64,000 nucleotides of DNA from Limnanthes douglasii subsp. nivea (taxonomy: Eukaryota; Streptophyta; Magnoliopsida; Brassicales; Limnanthaceae). Where the stretch lies: assembly GCA_036936605.1 (NCBI GenBank), contig JAUPFV010000002.1:215380029-215444028 (forward strand), given 5' to 3'. The position numbers were made by a program, and so were the translations under genes. Every line of letters starts with the position of its first letter. Position 1 is the first letter of the stretch. Positions 10,632-22,345 of this stretch are shown here, piece after piece. The notes under the pieces are model-generated. The model saw only the letters and a program-made list of their open reading frames with translations, was not told the DNA's origin and did not search any database.

Positions 10632-11086
10632 CACCTGTGTAAATATTTACTTGTTTAAACATCCATGTAAATATTTGGGGGCATACCTTCCCCTCTTCGG
10701 TGGCACGGAGAGCTTTCAATAAAATTTGGTGCCTTCTTCAAAATTCTCTAAGTATTTTCAAAATTTTATCTCTTATCATACTACCCGGACTAAAAGATCT
10801 AAGGGCTATTTAAATTCTAGCCGGAGAGTCTTAATACTCTCACAATACAATAAAACTACTTAAACTCCAGCTATTTAAACAAATAATGAAAGAAGAGGAT
10901 GGTTGAGCAAAATAAAAACATTCATTCAACAACTTAAAATTGCCTTGGCCTTCCAAGGACTTTTTGAACAAGTTTGGGCATAGTACAAAAAATCTGTCCG
11001 AATAATACGGACACCATCACAAAAAGAGTGCCTTGGCCTTCCAAGGACTTTAGTTCGAATAAAAGATAAACAGAATAAATTATAAG
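10632..11086. other. Element A spacer between pol and antisense gene, with duplicated hairpin motif
   Basis: No gene here. TGCCTTGGCCTTCCAAGGAC occurs at 10941-10960 and again at 11029-11048, 88 bases apart. Each copy is a short hairpin (CCTTGG...CCAAGG). Equivalent pairs occur in H, D and B just beyond the antisense gene end. The convergent 3' ends of the sense RNA and the antisense transcript would meet here. Confidence 0.7.
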
Positions 11087-14043
11087 TTAAGGTTGAGCCT
11101 TTGAAGATGGCTCGCCCTCATCTTCTTTCTTGCCCTTGATGTCGCTCTTCTCTTCGACTATCTTCTTGCCCTTGGGATCAATCTCTTCTTCACCTGGGCT
11201 CGCTCCGGTTTCCTCTTCATTATCAGACGAGGACTCACTGGAATATCCCTCGTCAACCATAGTATAATATGGAAGGTCGTCATCATCCACATAGCGCCAT
11301 AAGCTCCCCAGTCTCCTCTTCGGGAATTTTTCGTGAAATAGGAGAACCATATCAGACTTCACCCTTTGAATCATTAGCTCCTCGCTTTGTATCATCTCCC
11401 TGGCATAGGCGTTGATCTTGGCCTTGATTGTGGCCTCTTGGTCCCTCACCAAAGCAGCCTTCTCTTCAGCAGCCCGAGTCACTGCATTCTCTAAAGCGAT
11501 TTTGTCAGTGGTCAGGTTGGTGATGAGCTTCTCCTTGGCTGCAGTTTCTCCCCTTGAGATTGTCAGGTCCTTCTCCAGTCCGGACAGCTTATCCTGAAGA
11601 TCTTTTATGGTTTCTTCTAGGATGGAAACTTTTGTGTTGCTTTCATTTTGCTTCTTCTTCAGCTCCTCATTTGCCTCTTTAAGCAAGTCAGCATTGGTGT
11701 TGGCAGTACGGAGGTCTCCAGACAGCTTTTCCTTATCAGACTTGAGGTCTTTAATAGTGTCTGCTTGACTCCGGACTTGCCTTTCCAAAGTGAGCACTGG
11801 CTGTACATTGCTAAGTAGAGAATTGGCTATAATATTCTTCTCGCTAGAAACCATGAAAGTCTTACCGTTAAAATTGACCGTGTTGGAGCTACTCGGAGGG
11901 ATGTAAGGCCCTGCGAACTCGTCTCTGGGCAGGCCAAGAAAATATTCACCAAGTCCACCCAGACCGGTGATGTCCATTTCATCCAAGTTAAGCTCTCCCC
12001 CCTCAACTTCATCTGTATGGAATTCCTTTGGAATCTCTTCTTGAAAGTCCCTTGGGATCTCTTCGGCCAGTGTCGGGTCAGTAGGGAAAGAGGGCTCCGG
12101 ATCCCGGAGAGCAAGCTCATCTCCTTGGGAAGTCTTTTTCTTCTTGGCTTCCCTGTCAGCACTTTCACTTGCTTGCTTGCGAGTCCTCTTGGATGCCCTT
12201 GGAGGTTTTGGGAGGTTTACTTCCTGCTTTTCACTCTCCTGCTCCACCACTTGTAAAAGGGCTGCATCAATTTGAACTTGTGTTGGCCCCTCTGGATCCG
12301 TTGGGGCCTCCTTCTCAGTATCACCTGCCACCTTCTTGCCTCTTCTTCTGCCCTTCATTTTGCTTGGGGCTTTGGCCCGAGCAGGCAGGTAGAGTGTCCC
12401 ATCCAGCTCGTGGGACCTTCTCAGCACAATGTCTTCATCAGGCTGGGTGGCAAGCTCTTCCCAAGTTAGGTCTCTCCGACCTGTTGTGTTCCACAGGTGG
12501 GACCTTGCTAGGTTTCCAGTGGTGAAGGCCTTGTGGAAACGGTTCTCCCAGTTCTCTGCAGCCCATGCATTAATTTTGCCACAAGTAGTCTGTCCGGCCT
12601 TCAGGTAGTCCCCGAACTCCTTTGGCAGCTCTGTTAAAACAAAAGAGAAATTGGTTAGTACAAACTTAATTTAAAAAAAAAAAGAGAAAAGAGAGATTCG
12701 AACAGAAACTTGAAGTAAAAAACTTGCGGTCACTCCTCCATCTACTCCTGAGAAGGATTGGATTCTCTCCAGCCTTGATTTTCTTGCCGTTTTCCCACGA
12801 GCCACTGACAAACAAGAATTGGCTCCTCCATTTGCTCTCCGACTCCAGGAGATTATCAACAGCTTTGAGATCGTTCCCCATGTTGAAATGGTAGAAGGGG
12901 AACTGATGATGCTTGCACAGGTTGGCCACTGCAGCGAACTCTTCCATAGGAAGAGGGATCCCTGATAGCCTAGATGCCATTATGCATGACATCAAGGTGA
13001 ACCAACCATTGGGGCTTAACTGTGATGGGCAGAGTTTGACCAAGTGAAAGTAACGCACTATCTCCGGGTCCAGTGGGAACCTGAGTCCCCAGTTGAATAG
13101 CTCCGTAAAGAAGACTATTTCATTCTTTTTACAATCCATCGGGGTCTCCGGATCGATGGGAATCCTTATCTTTACGTTCTCAGGGATCCCCCACTTTGTG
13201 CGCAATCTACCCAGATCTGAAGTATGGATGAACGCATACTTGGTCTTCAGCAAGGCCAATAGATACTTGAGCTCCACCTTATGAAAGCATGGCCCCACTC
13301 TCCCTTCAAGGCTCTCCGGCAGGTCCGGATGCCTCAGATATAAGTTTTCCTTGCCCTTCTTGGCAGCAACAATAGCAGTATCAGCCTGTCCGGAGGACTC
13401 GGACTCAAATCGGACCTCCTCAGTGGAGTCCTCCATTCTCTCCTCCATAATTGTTGGGGGAGCTTCTGTAGAAGTAGTCCGGGGAGGATTGAAGCTTGAC
13501 ATAGCTGGCCCTCCGGACTGTTGACTGCCCGTATTCATTTGACTTCTCACCTCAGGTTGAGTTTCTGAGGCAGAAGATTCTTTGGGAGGTACTGGGCTGC
13601 TGGCCTCCGGACCGGACGGCCTCTCCCGAGGAGCTCTAATGGGTGCCCCAGACCCATATTCACTATTTTTTGCCCCCGATTTCGAGGGAGTGTTTTTAGA
13701 GGTTAGCCCTTTAACTAACCGGCTTGGCCTTTTTATGACTAATTTCTCCGGTTACCCTAACACTTGTAGCAGTAACTCCCGGTTCAACAGCAGGGATTGA
13801 CTCCTGAACTGAAGAGCCAGATACTATGGGAGAAAGGGTGGATTGAAAGAGCTTTTTAGGCTTGGTACCTTTGGAAGAGGATGAGCCTCTATCAGATTCT
13901 GCAACAGAGGAGGCTGGTTTCTCAACAGGCGACGATGGTAGCCCTGCTGCTAATCGTTTCTCCTTCTCGACCCTTTGTGCTTTCTCCAACTCCGAAAGAT
14001 TGAGCCAACCGCCTTTGATCAAAGCTGTTCTTGCTGTAAACAT
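11087..14043 (-). CDS. Element A antisense gene (aORF), two exons, one frameshift
   Basis: It starts at ATG 14043 with MFTARTALIKGGWLNLSELE, an N-terminus also seen in H (17527), D (62167) and C (63047). Exon 1 runs to 12728 but has a 1-nt frameshift near 13718. Its second half contains FPLDPEIVRYFHLVKLCPSQ and SPNGWFTLMSCIMASRL, resembling the 'putative gypsy type transposon' family (PF04195-like, judged by eye). An intron at 12727-12631 follows. Exon 2 (12630-11087) starts LPKEFGDYLKAGQ, then a Lys/Arg-rich segment, a long coiled coil (~11830-11350) and an acidic tail. Tat-lineage elements are known to carry antisense ORFs of unknown role. All other copies here are badly broken, and this one is nearly intact. 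Confidence 0.8.
12631..12727 (-). other. Intron of element A antisense gene (GC-AG type)
   Basis: 97 bases on minus. The donor is GCAAGT (12727-12722) and the acceptor TTTTAACAG ends at 12631, with a TACTAAC branch-point match about 30 bases before it and a T-rich tract. The position and phase (phase 1, then ..CCAAAGGAG) match the intron in D (60936-60866, donor GTGAGT), H, C and B. A therefore uses, or has mutated to, a GC donor. Confidence 0.75.
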
Positions 14044-14144
14044 AAAACAGCCAAGGAAATTTTCGTTCTAGAGAGATAAAGCTCTGGGTGAAAATGCAGA
14101 GTGAAATTTGAAAGAGATAGTGAGACAGTGAAAAATGAATGAGA

Positions 14145-14151
14145 ATTTATA
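14145..14151 (-). promoter_or_regulatory. TATA box for the element A antisense gene
   Basis: TATAAAT on the minus strand lies about 100 bases upstream of the aORF ATG at 14043. D has TATAAAT near 62268-62259, about 95 bases before its ATG, and C has TTTATAAAGG at 63201-63210. The repeated spacing supports an internal antisense promoter. Confidence 0.6.
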
Positions 14152-14466
14152 GTAAATGTGAAAAAAAGGAGTTGATTCCTAGGAGAATCCGAAAAGTTGG
14201 GCAATGATTAAAAGGCGGCGCTGATGTCATTATTGGCAATTAAAGAGGTAACTTGTTAAAGAAGGTGGTGCGAAATTCAAGGTGAAAAAACGGCTGGAGT
14301 GACCAATCAGGGAGTGACACATGTCCCATTAACTCTGGCAAAAACCGTTTGGAATTCGTAACGTTTGACCTGTCCGAGTATACCCATAACTCTCTCCGAA
14401 TCAAGAACCACTTCCTATAATCGGACAGTTTTTTAGTTCTTTGACAAGGACACTTGCTCAAACACC

Positions 14467-14478
14467 TAAAAAAGGGGC
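14467..14478 (+). other. Element A polypurine tract
   Basis: TAAAAAAGGGGC ends a few bases before the right LTR (TGATGAG at 14482), the standard plus-strand priming position. The tract ends in CTCC rather than running straight into the LTR. Confidence 0.7.
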
Positions 14479-14481
14479 TCC

Positions 14482-14920
14482 TGATGAGTCCGAATCCAGG
14501 ACATCTCCCCGGAAGGGCAGGTCAGTGTAAATTCTCTCCGAATACCGGACATATCATTTGGACCGGACAGATCACTTCGAAACAATGTGAGCCTAAGGCT
14601 GTTCGAACTATGATAAAAGTACTAAAAAACCTAAGCACTTCCTGACTAAGCTACCTGTCCTCCTGCTTAGAACTCATGGGTCTTTAAACATGACCCGGGT
14701 CCATTAAACTTGACCCGAAAGCCCATAAGGGCCCAAACATCACACTATAAATACTCAACCACCAGCATTAACTTCTTGTAATGAAAATTAACTGCTACCA
14801 AGCTTCTTAATTATCTCTCCACCTTGAAACACCCATACACCACCGTTAAACACCCTTACACCACCTTTAAACTCCACTTAAAATTACTAGCCTACCCTCA
14901 GGCTATTTTTATCCACACCA
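14482..14920 (+). repeat. Element A right LTR
   Basis: 439 bases, same termini and TATA box (14746-14752) as the left LTR, about six substitutions. It is followed directly by the GATCA duplication. Confidence 0.95.
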
Positions 14921-14925
14921 GATCA
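14921..14925. repeat. Target site duplication of A (right), GATCA
   Basis: Exact repeat of 4535-4539. Beyond it the antisense gene of H resumes. Confidence 0.95.
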
Positions 14926-17527
14926 GCTATGGGTATATAATTAGACCACAATCATTTTGGAACCAACTCTCACAAAGACCTAAGGACTAACGTAGAGAAT
15001 GCTTTGTGAAATTCTAAAACCACGTGCCTTGTGTGGCATGAGCTTTGACAGAAGTCAACTCGTTTTCATATTTCTTAACAAGGGCCTCTTGATTACTTTT
15101 TTACTTCGATAGACGCTCTATGGTAACCTTATCGAGGGCATGTTGATCTGTTACTCTGTTACTAAGGAGATCTCTCCAGAGCTGGATGATTGTAGCGCTT
15201 TCTAATCGTCTATTACCTCGGTAAGCTCATCCTTGATCATCTTGACTTCATCTAGTAGACCACCAACATGTGTTTTTTCCTCTTCAAATAATGCCTTTTA
15301 ATTTTTATTTTCCTCTTGAAGAGAAGTGATGGTCTCTCACCTCCCTCTCCAGCTTAACAAATGACCTTACGAAGCTTAACACCGAATACCCTAATGTATC
15401 GTTTTCCTTTGACATATCGAATGACACACCATCAAACATCACGTCTGTGACATGTAGATTTGGGAAAATCATTCTCAAATTCCTCGAAAATCGACTCTCC
15501 TGATGGACCCCATCAAATTTGCATCTTCATATGTCTGCCCCTCAAGCGTTGTGTGCAATGGAGAAAAAAGGCCGGATACTGGAAAATATTAGAGAATCAA
15601 AAGTTGGGATTGTAGGAGGGATAATATACGAACGTAGGACAATCTCCAAAGGGGTAGTGGTTTTCTTCCTTTTTTTGTCTCTTCTATCACTGCCATGCAT
15701 GCTTCTCTTATGTATCTTCTTCTTTTTTGACACATGAAGTTTTGCGGGTGCATCACCCTCTCCGATAATGACAGTAACAACAGCTAACATGGATTCATCT
15801 ATTATATCTGGCTACTCCTCAGTTCTAGCTTTAACGACACCTTATGTTGAGCCTTGTTTGTTTTTATTATCTTTCTTGTTGCAATGGTTGGAGGCTCTGG
15901 TCCTGGTTGGAAGAAATAATTCACCATCTTCAGCTTCAACTATTTTCAAGATAGCCAATGGTCGGGGATGAGTGGTCAACTACTCCCATCTGAACTCCCG
16001 TTTAGAGTTAGTCTCCCATATATGACTCCGAACCAAATTAGTATAGTGAAACACTGATGGAAGCCATTAGACCACTTCTCCTCGGCCCACTGATTTAACT
16101 TCATGAAATTAATTTTGACTTCTTCCAGATGATGCATATAAGGCTTCGATATAACTGTAAAGATAAAGATATTAGAGACTATTTGTAAAAAATATAAATA
16201 TAATAAAGAGTATGAGTTCGAAAGGCTACCTGTATTATTCCAAAATCTAGCAAGCTGACTTGAATTACCTTGAGCGATAATTTTTTACCATTCTCCCACC
16301 AACCGTTGATGAAGGTAAGTTGCACATTCTATAGTTTATCAACCTCTCGGTAGATTATCTATCACTTTATATTCACTTCCCATGTTGAAAAAGTAAAAGG
16401 AAATTTAAGAATTACGAGACATCCCCGCAATAGTAACGACTTTATCCATTGGCATCAGAATATTTGACAACTTAGATGCCATGATACATGAAATCAAAGT
16501 AAACCAAGTGTTCGATCTAGTATGACTTAGGCAAAGTCCTACCAAGGTGAAGTAGTTCATAATCTCAGGGTCTAAAGGAAACGAAGGCCCTAGTTTAGCA
16601 CGCCCGGATAGATAACTAGCTCCCTCACATCGCAACTCATCGGGGTCTCTTCTGGTGTATGCAATCTAATTTTAACTTCTTTAGAGAAGCTCTATTTTGC
16701 AAAAGTATCCTATAATTAGTTCTCTTGAAAATAAGTATAATAGATCTTATCAATAGCTAATATGTAGTTGATGACCTTTGAGAAATTTGGCCCTACACGT
16801 CCGACCAAGGACGAAGGGAGCACTTCGAATTCTGTTTATGTGGCCTTGCATTTACCTTTTCCACCTTTACTGCCTTTACCCTTCAAAGTTCTCTTCCTAG
16901 CTGACTTTGAAGTCTCAACATGTTTGACCAGATATCTCCAAGGGAATTATTCACTAACATCTTTCATGTTGTCCTTCATCACTTTCAAACTAGATCCTGA
17001 AGGTTTAACTTGTTGAGATGTTGTTTTCCTCTCTTTGTTTTATTATTGGGGGAGATCCTGATCATATTCAAAGGGCTCTGCTTTTTAGGGTGCAATGTCC
17101 CATTCTCAGCTCGGATTTTTTGAGAATGGGCAATTAGAAGATTGTTTATGTTGGGTTGCTCTTAGCTCCCAAGATGGGTTTGGACGACCTTTAAATTGTT
17201 TGATCAAGTTGGGAGGTGGATTTTATCATACAGGATCCCCTTGCTATAAAATTAGAATGACGCTTGCGACTAGTAGCTCATTGAAATTGTCATAACCTTG
17301 ATGAACTGCTCTTTAAAGTAAAAGATTGGGTAGTTGAAGAGGGTTCCAATGGGGTGTTACGTCTGTTGTATGAGAAAACTCTTCTATAATAAATTGACTA
17401 GGTAACTGTGACTGTTTCTTTGGAGGCAAATAATCTTGCAGCAACCCTAGCTCTATTTTTTCTCTTCATCTAGCTTAGACAAATTCAACCAATTATTCTC
17501 GGTTAAAGCGCTTTTAGTAGTGAACAT
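14926..17527 (-). pseudogene. Element H antisense gene, main part (right of A)
   Basis: It starts at ATG 17527 with MFTTKSALTENNWLNLSKLD, matching the conserved N-terminus. The middle (16635-16405) encodes FPLDPEIMNYFTLVGLCLSH and NTWFTLISCIMASKLS, the same domain as in A. A conserved intron lies at 16229-16155 with donor GTAGCC and acceptor CTTTACAG. The following exon has coiled-coil-like remnants down to 14926 (FSTLVLRSL near the end), then joins 4534. Stops and frameshifts are frequent, so it is dead. Confidence 0.7.
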
Positions 17528-17929
17528 GCAAACACTCGAATGTCACGGAGGTATATTTCACGATGATGAAAGTGGCGGAGGAAAGAGATGTTGTCGGCGG
17601 TTAACTAAATGAAATAGGTAAGGCACCGCTTCTCATTACAAACAAAACTTTCTCTGTATAAAAGTTACTATACTGAAAATTTGATAAAAAAGTTCATATA
17701 AAAGACTGTGGAAGACCAACTATTTAGGGTCTAGAGAGAGAAATAGTCAATAAAAGCTATAATCTATAGGGAAGTGGAAACATTTTTTCACTCTAGACAC
17801 GCTAGTTTGGGAGTCCAATAAAGTGATGACACTTCTCTCACTATATTCCTGATAACGGTCATAAAATAACGTCACCAATGTTTATGAGCTAGGTTAAAGA
17901 AAAATCTAAAATATTTAAATTTTGTATTT

Positions 17930-18185
17930 ATTTTATTAGTGAAATATTTTTATTTTATAGGTATTTAACTTATGGGCTTGACCCATAATCATAGTTTGGC
18001 TCATTAGGCTCATTGGGCTAAAAGTTAGCCTATAAATACTTTCCGAGAATGCATTTAATATGATGTAACTTTATTTATGTAAATAATAATTGGAGCAACT
18101 CAATTATCTCTCTACTATCTACCTTAAATTTATTACATATTTTCACATTACTAAAATACCCTTCGAATAAGATTTACCATCACCA
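17930..18185 (+). repeat. Element H right LTR (start approximate)
   Basis: Counterpart of 1350-1597, with TATAAAT at 18032-18038 and end TTTACCATCACCA. A GCTCATTGG insertion relative to the left copy shows their divergence. No clear polypurine tract is seen upstream. Confidence 0.7.
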
Positions 18186-19120
18186 CTACTGATCGAGACC
18201 AAGTTAAAATTCAATTCACCATACAATCCTCCATTGAAAACCGATGACGACTCTTCAAACGCGAGCCCCCACTTCGAGATTTTATGTTGGCAGAAGCGAG
18301 ACTCTACCTTAAGGGTGGTAACCCATTACACGATTCAAAATTGGTAGGACAAACTCATTGTTGCCCCCAACAATCATCCTTCTTCCAGATGAATGGTTTG
18401 ACCGGAATATCCAAACTCCCCTCTGAAAAGTTAGCCCAGCATTTCTCTAGTTCACCACGAGATTCATGTCTGTCATTGCACTGCATACTATGACACTTCA
18501 CAACTTTACGCACTACTTATGCCGTGAGTATTTTTTATTTCTTTGATGGATTGATCAGTCGTTAAAGAAACAATGATCTTTATCATCACACGTAGAATGC
18601 TCATTTGCCCATAAATCCCATCCTGAAAAATCATTTGGAGGATCGAGACTATAAGGTCCACCAAAAGCCTATGTGGCGCCCTCTAACATCTCATCAGATG
18701 ACGACTTAATGTGAGTTCCCAATCGCGCCTCACATTGGTTAGGAATCTGGAGAGTAGGTGCTCAAGTCACAACCTATGCTCTTCCAATTGAGCTTACACC
18801 AGGTCCGAGCATGTTATGATTCTCAATCATTCATGTAAAATCTCATTCTCCGTAGAGAGAGTCGTATTGGCTGCTCTTAAAGCTGACATACTGTAACACC
18901 TTATTTTGGAGAGTAAGAACTAACTCAGATCTCTGGTTTTGAAAATGCTTGTCGGATACCAGTTCGAAAAAACCTCCCACTATGGTTGTTGTCGTTGATA
19001 AATCTAGACTTGATAAGTACTTCAGATGATCTTGTACTTCGGTGCAATAGAAATGTTCATGATTGGAATGAGATTGACTCACCAAAATGGTTGTGGATAT
19101 GACAATATAATAAATCTAAA
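18186..19120 (-). other. Flank of H, probably the 5' part of element E
   Basis: No ORF of note. On the minus strand, CCATAGTGGGAG (18985-18974) resembles the last half of the primer site used by the other gypsy copies, and gag-like pieces (SEGSLDIPVKPFIW) follow near 18430-18380. This would make it the 5' end of E, whose gag continues at 1310-1. A tRNA A-box-like word lies at 18795-18783. The evidence is weak. Confidence 0.3.
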
Positions 19121-19948
19121 AGAATAAAATAACATATCATCTTCCTCCAAATAAAATAACTAGTGACCATTTTGAATTTTAATAACTCAATCAATTCAAA
19201 ATACATAAATAATCATTTTAAAATATCATATAATATAATAATAAATATTAGTTAGACCGATTCACCCTCCAACCCATTAATTAACCAAATTATTCTTTAT
19301 TATTTCGCATTCAAACTTAAGAACATGTACGAATGGCACTTTCAAATTCACATGTTAGTGAGTGACACGTAGGAAAGAGAAATATCATCTACGTAATTTT
19401 TAGTTTGCAGTTTTAAATTTGCTACAATTGTATTTTTTAAAATCACATTTTAAACCTTGACACGTATGAGAAAAAAACAATTTGTGTAGATATGTTTGTT
19501 ACATCTTTGATTTTATTCCATTTATCTTTCAAAGATTTTTTTAAAATATTTTCAAATAATAAATTTGAATTTATTAGCGTATAAAATTTTACATAGTTTG
19601 TTTCATTATTTTTGTATTGAAAAAGAAGATCGAAAGCCTTTTTTAGAAAGTAAAAAAGACAAAAAAGATGAATTAGTTAAAAAATAAAGAATAAAAATTG
19701 AAAGAATAAAAAAATTGTATCTAGAATCATAAAAGATATAATTTCTTAAAATATATTAAAATGGCGAAATTGAGAAAAACAAAAAAATCCATTAAAATAT
19801 AATATATTTTTAGTTTGATTTAAAATGGTAAATTTGAGAAAAATTAGAAAATACAAATTTTATTTAATTTTTATATATGTATTATCTAAATTTTATTTTC
19901 ATCTATTTTTGAACAATATCTTTATATAACAAATTGGATTTTTTTAGA
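19121..19948. other. AT-rich stretch without genes
   Basis: Strongly A/T-rich sequence with many homopolymer runs. I see no coding potential, terminal repeats or element ends until the MULE begins at about 19949. Confidence 0.6.
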
Positions 19949-20060
19949 GAAAAGTACTAGTAAATACCCACTCAACTATGTAATTATCCGCTAATACCCA
20001 AATTTTGGATAGTGTTACTTAGTACCTCAACTTAAATTTTGGACAAAATTACCCCCCAAC
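19949..20060 (+). repeat. MULE left terminal inverted repeat
   Basis: It pairs with 31565-31676. After the 14-bp core the match continues loosely (ATTATCCGCTAATACCCAA versus ATTGTCATCTAGTATCCAA), then degrades. Confidence 0.75.
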
Positions 20061-20819
20061 TATATATACCAATTTTTCACTTCAAACCCACTTCTTTCCC
20101 CTTCTCAACACCTTAAACCAACTCAAACACGTATATATTTTTTTAGAAACCACCAGAAAACCATTGGACTTCCTAGATACTCTCTCTCTCTCTCTAACCA
20201 CAAACCCTTCAAGCCTCACTCCAAAATCAGTCGTTCCTCCAACCTTCACTGAAATTGGACCGGTCACCGTCTTGTACTCCGTCAAGCGAGTAACCAACAT
20301 CTGTTCGACAAGTTGCCGTCAAGTGGTCACCGGCCGGTGAAGCAACAATGTTTTACAGTAACCAGGTACAAAATTCTTGTAGAAAATGTACTTTTTACGT
20401 TTTTGATGACTTCGAACCACTTGTTTCTGTTATTTGATGATCGACGTTGCTTATTTTATACTGAAATCAAGTATTTAGTGATTGCAGTTGGTATGTTAGT
20501 TTCTGGGTTTATCGTCGAACCCAGTGGTTTGTTAGGTTGTATGTAATGTTAATACTTTCACGAGAGTTGTGATGTATGTTAGATGTGCATTAGGTAGTTG
20601 TTTGTCGATTTTGGTGTTCTTTCGATATTTCCTAGATCCCTGCAACGTGCATGTAAAAAATAGAACAGTTCACAGCCTGTACATGTACGTTGCAGTACAG
20701 TTTGCATCTTCATCACGTAGGAATGCAAACAATTCGCAGCTTCATCGCTATTTATAGTCCAAAGAAATTTGCGTCTTGATTGCATGTATACACCATAATG
20801 TTTGCACTTATATTTGCAA

Positions 20820-20970
20820 ACAATTCGCTGGCCAGCTTGCAAGTTGTTTGCAAATACAGTTTGATAGATCCATAAACAGTTCGCAGCTTGTCATGCAAGT
20901 TGTATGAAACTACAAGCTGATAGAGTCCGTTTGTGGGAACAATTCACATGCAGATGATAATTATTGTTTG
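20820..20970. repeat. MULE palindrome family, first copies
   Basis: Degenerate copies such as ACAGTTCGCAGCTTG...AAGTTGTATG (20875-20908) and CAATTCGCTGG...AAGTTGTTTG. The consensus is two 17-base halves, CAAACAACTCTCAGGAT or CAAACAATTCGCATCTT, facing its reverse complement. Confidence 0.6.
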
Positions 20971-22076
20971 TGCAGGAAGTATGACAACAATACCAAGCTA
21001 TTACAGGTCAGGATTGTTGAGCCTTCTCAAACTGTTGAAAAAGAATCTTATTACCCGTGCCCACAACGAAGCTGCAAAAAACACACCCTTTTACACGCTT
21101 TTGAAAACGACGTTTGACCTCTAGAATATGGCAGAGCTGCAGAAGAAGAAATTCTATTCGAATATTCAGTGGGTTGTAAAGAGGTTCTCCGTCGATAAAG
21201 ACGCCTTCCAACTTGGGTTAAAGTTTGTGAAGCTAACGACAAACGATGTGAAGGTGATATTCCGGCTGAAGCACGACACATAGAAAATGCTGTTAACGAA
21301 AGCTGGAACATTCTACAGCAGATACGTAAACGACTAGGAGAACACATCAAGGATGATGAAGAAATACTTCATGGGTAAAACATCGAGGAAGATAGGACCG
21401 ACGAATACTAAAACCATAACGAACACCATTTTAGAGGTACCTGTAAATGAAATTTATCTTATAAGCAGGATGCTGTACTTTACTAACATTGCACGTTGTT
21501 GTGGGATTTACAGGCAGGTATTAAAAGATCCATAAGCGAAGGGGGGGCGAGCATGAGTTGGAAGATGTTGCACGGCTGTTGATACTGTTTTTGTGCTCAA
21601 CCCTATTATACTCGGTATCTGGAGATGTAATGGGTTGGAGTGTGCTTTATTTTATTGAAGACCTCAGCAGAATAAACGATTACAACTGGTCTGAATCAAT
21701 AGCGTTCAAGCTTTTCCAGTCTATCAAAAGTTTCTTAGCTATCAAAAAACTTGATAGAGTCGTTGGTTACGTCGTCATTCTAATTGTAAGATTGATTTAC
21801 TCAGTATAAATATTAGTTATATACAGAGAATCTTGATGATAATACTTGTCCCGATGCAGCCCTTCATCATGGAGCACTCAACAATCGGGCTAGAGGTTGT
21901 AAAGCCGACCTTGATCCCAAGGTTTTTCAAATGGTGGGGATTAGAGTGCCTATCATCGACCATGTCGCTGCTTGTAAAAATACCCAATCTGAAAGACGAT
22001 GAGGTATGATCTATATAGTTATATAGGCAACTATCAGACATTAAAGTTGCAGACAACTCTTTTCTATTATAGTACC

Positions 22077-22345
22077 AAACAACTCTCAGGAATCCACGAG
22101 AGTTGTTCGATATTCTATTGAATTTGGGTATCAAACAAATATCTGGATATCCTGAGAGTTGTTTGATATTCTATTAAAATGTGGTATTGAACAATTTGTA
22201 GCCATGCTTAGGAAAACCTGAGAGATATTAGCAACCAAATAGATGATAGAGTTGAGAACAACTCTCAGGATATCTTGAGAGTTGTTTGCAACTCCAAGCT
22301 GATAGAGTTCCAAACAACTATCAGGATATCATGCGATTTGTTTGC
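22077..22345. repeat. Palindrome cluster in an intron of the Ulp1-type gene
   Basis: At least four copies: 22077-22110, 22132-22165, 22255-22289 and 22311-22345. The third has arms ACAACTCTCAGGATATC and its near-perfect complement. Spacers share the words ATATTCTATT and GATAGAGTT. Confidence 0.85.

Larger units (their letters stand above)
4540..14920 (+). mobile_element. Element A: young, structurally complete Tat-type gypsy element
   Basis: It is bounded by 439-bp LTRs starting TGATGAG and ending CACACCA, with a perfect 5-bp target duplication. The order is LTR, primer site, gag-protease, RT, RNase H, integrase, non-coding spacer, antisense gene, polypurine tract, LTR. This order plus an antisense ORF is known for Retand, Grande and other Tat-lineage elements. 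The two LTRs differ at about six positions by my count (1.4 percent), which suggests insertion within roughly the last million years at usual plant rates (inference). The pol gene is broken, so it could now move only with help. Confidence 0.95.
1350..18185 (+). mobile_element. Element H: old Tat-type Ty3/gypsy element, split by element A
   Basis: Similar sequences at about 1350-1597 and 17930-18185 act as its two LTRs. They share a TATA region and an end reading GATTTACCA...CCA. A primer binding site follows the left LTR. Between them lie gag, RNase H and integrase remnants on plus and an antisense gene on minus. Protease and RT are missing: gag near 1985 jumps to RNase H near 2120, so an internal deletion is inferred. 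Element A sits inside the antisense gene. The outer start and the target duplication could not be fixed because the LTR 5' ends have diverged. Confidence 0.75.

Noticed and set aside
11087..14043. Antisense gene as a host gene captured by A.
   Set aside because: The same gene occurs in H, B, C and D at the same place, so it is an old part of this retrotransposon lineage.
18735..18808. tRNA or SINE-like sequence (minus strand A-box-like TAAGCTCAATTGG followed by AGAGCATAGGTT).
   Set aside because: I cannot find a matching B box, cloverleaf pairing, an A/T tail or target duplications, so neither a tRNA gene nor a SINE is supported.
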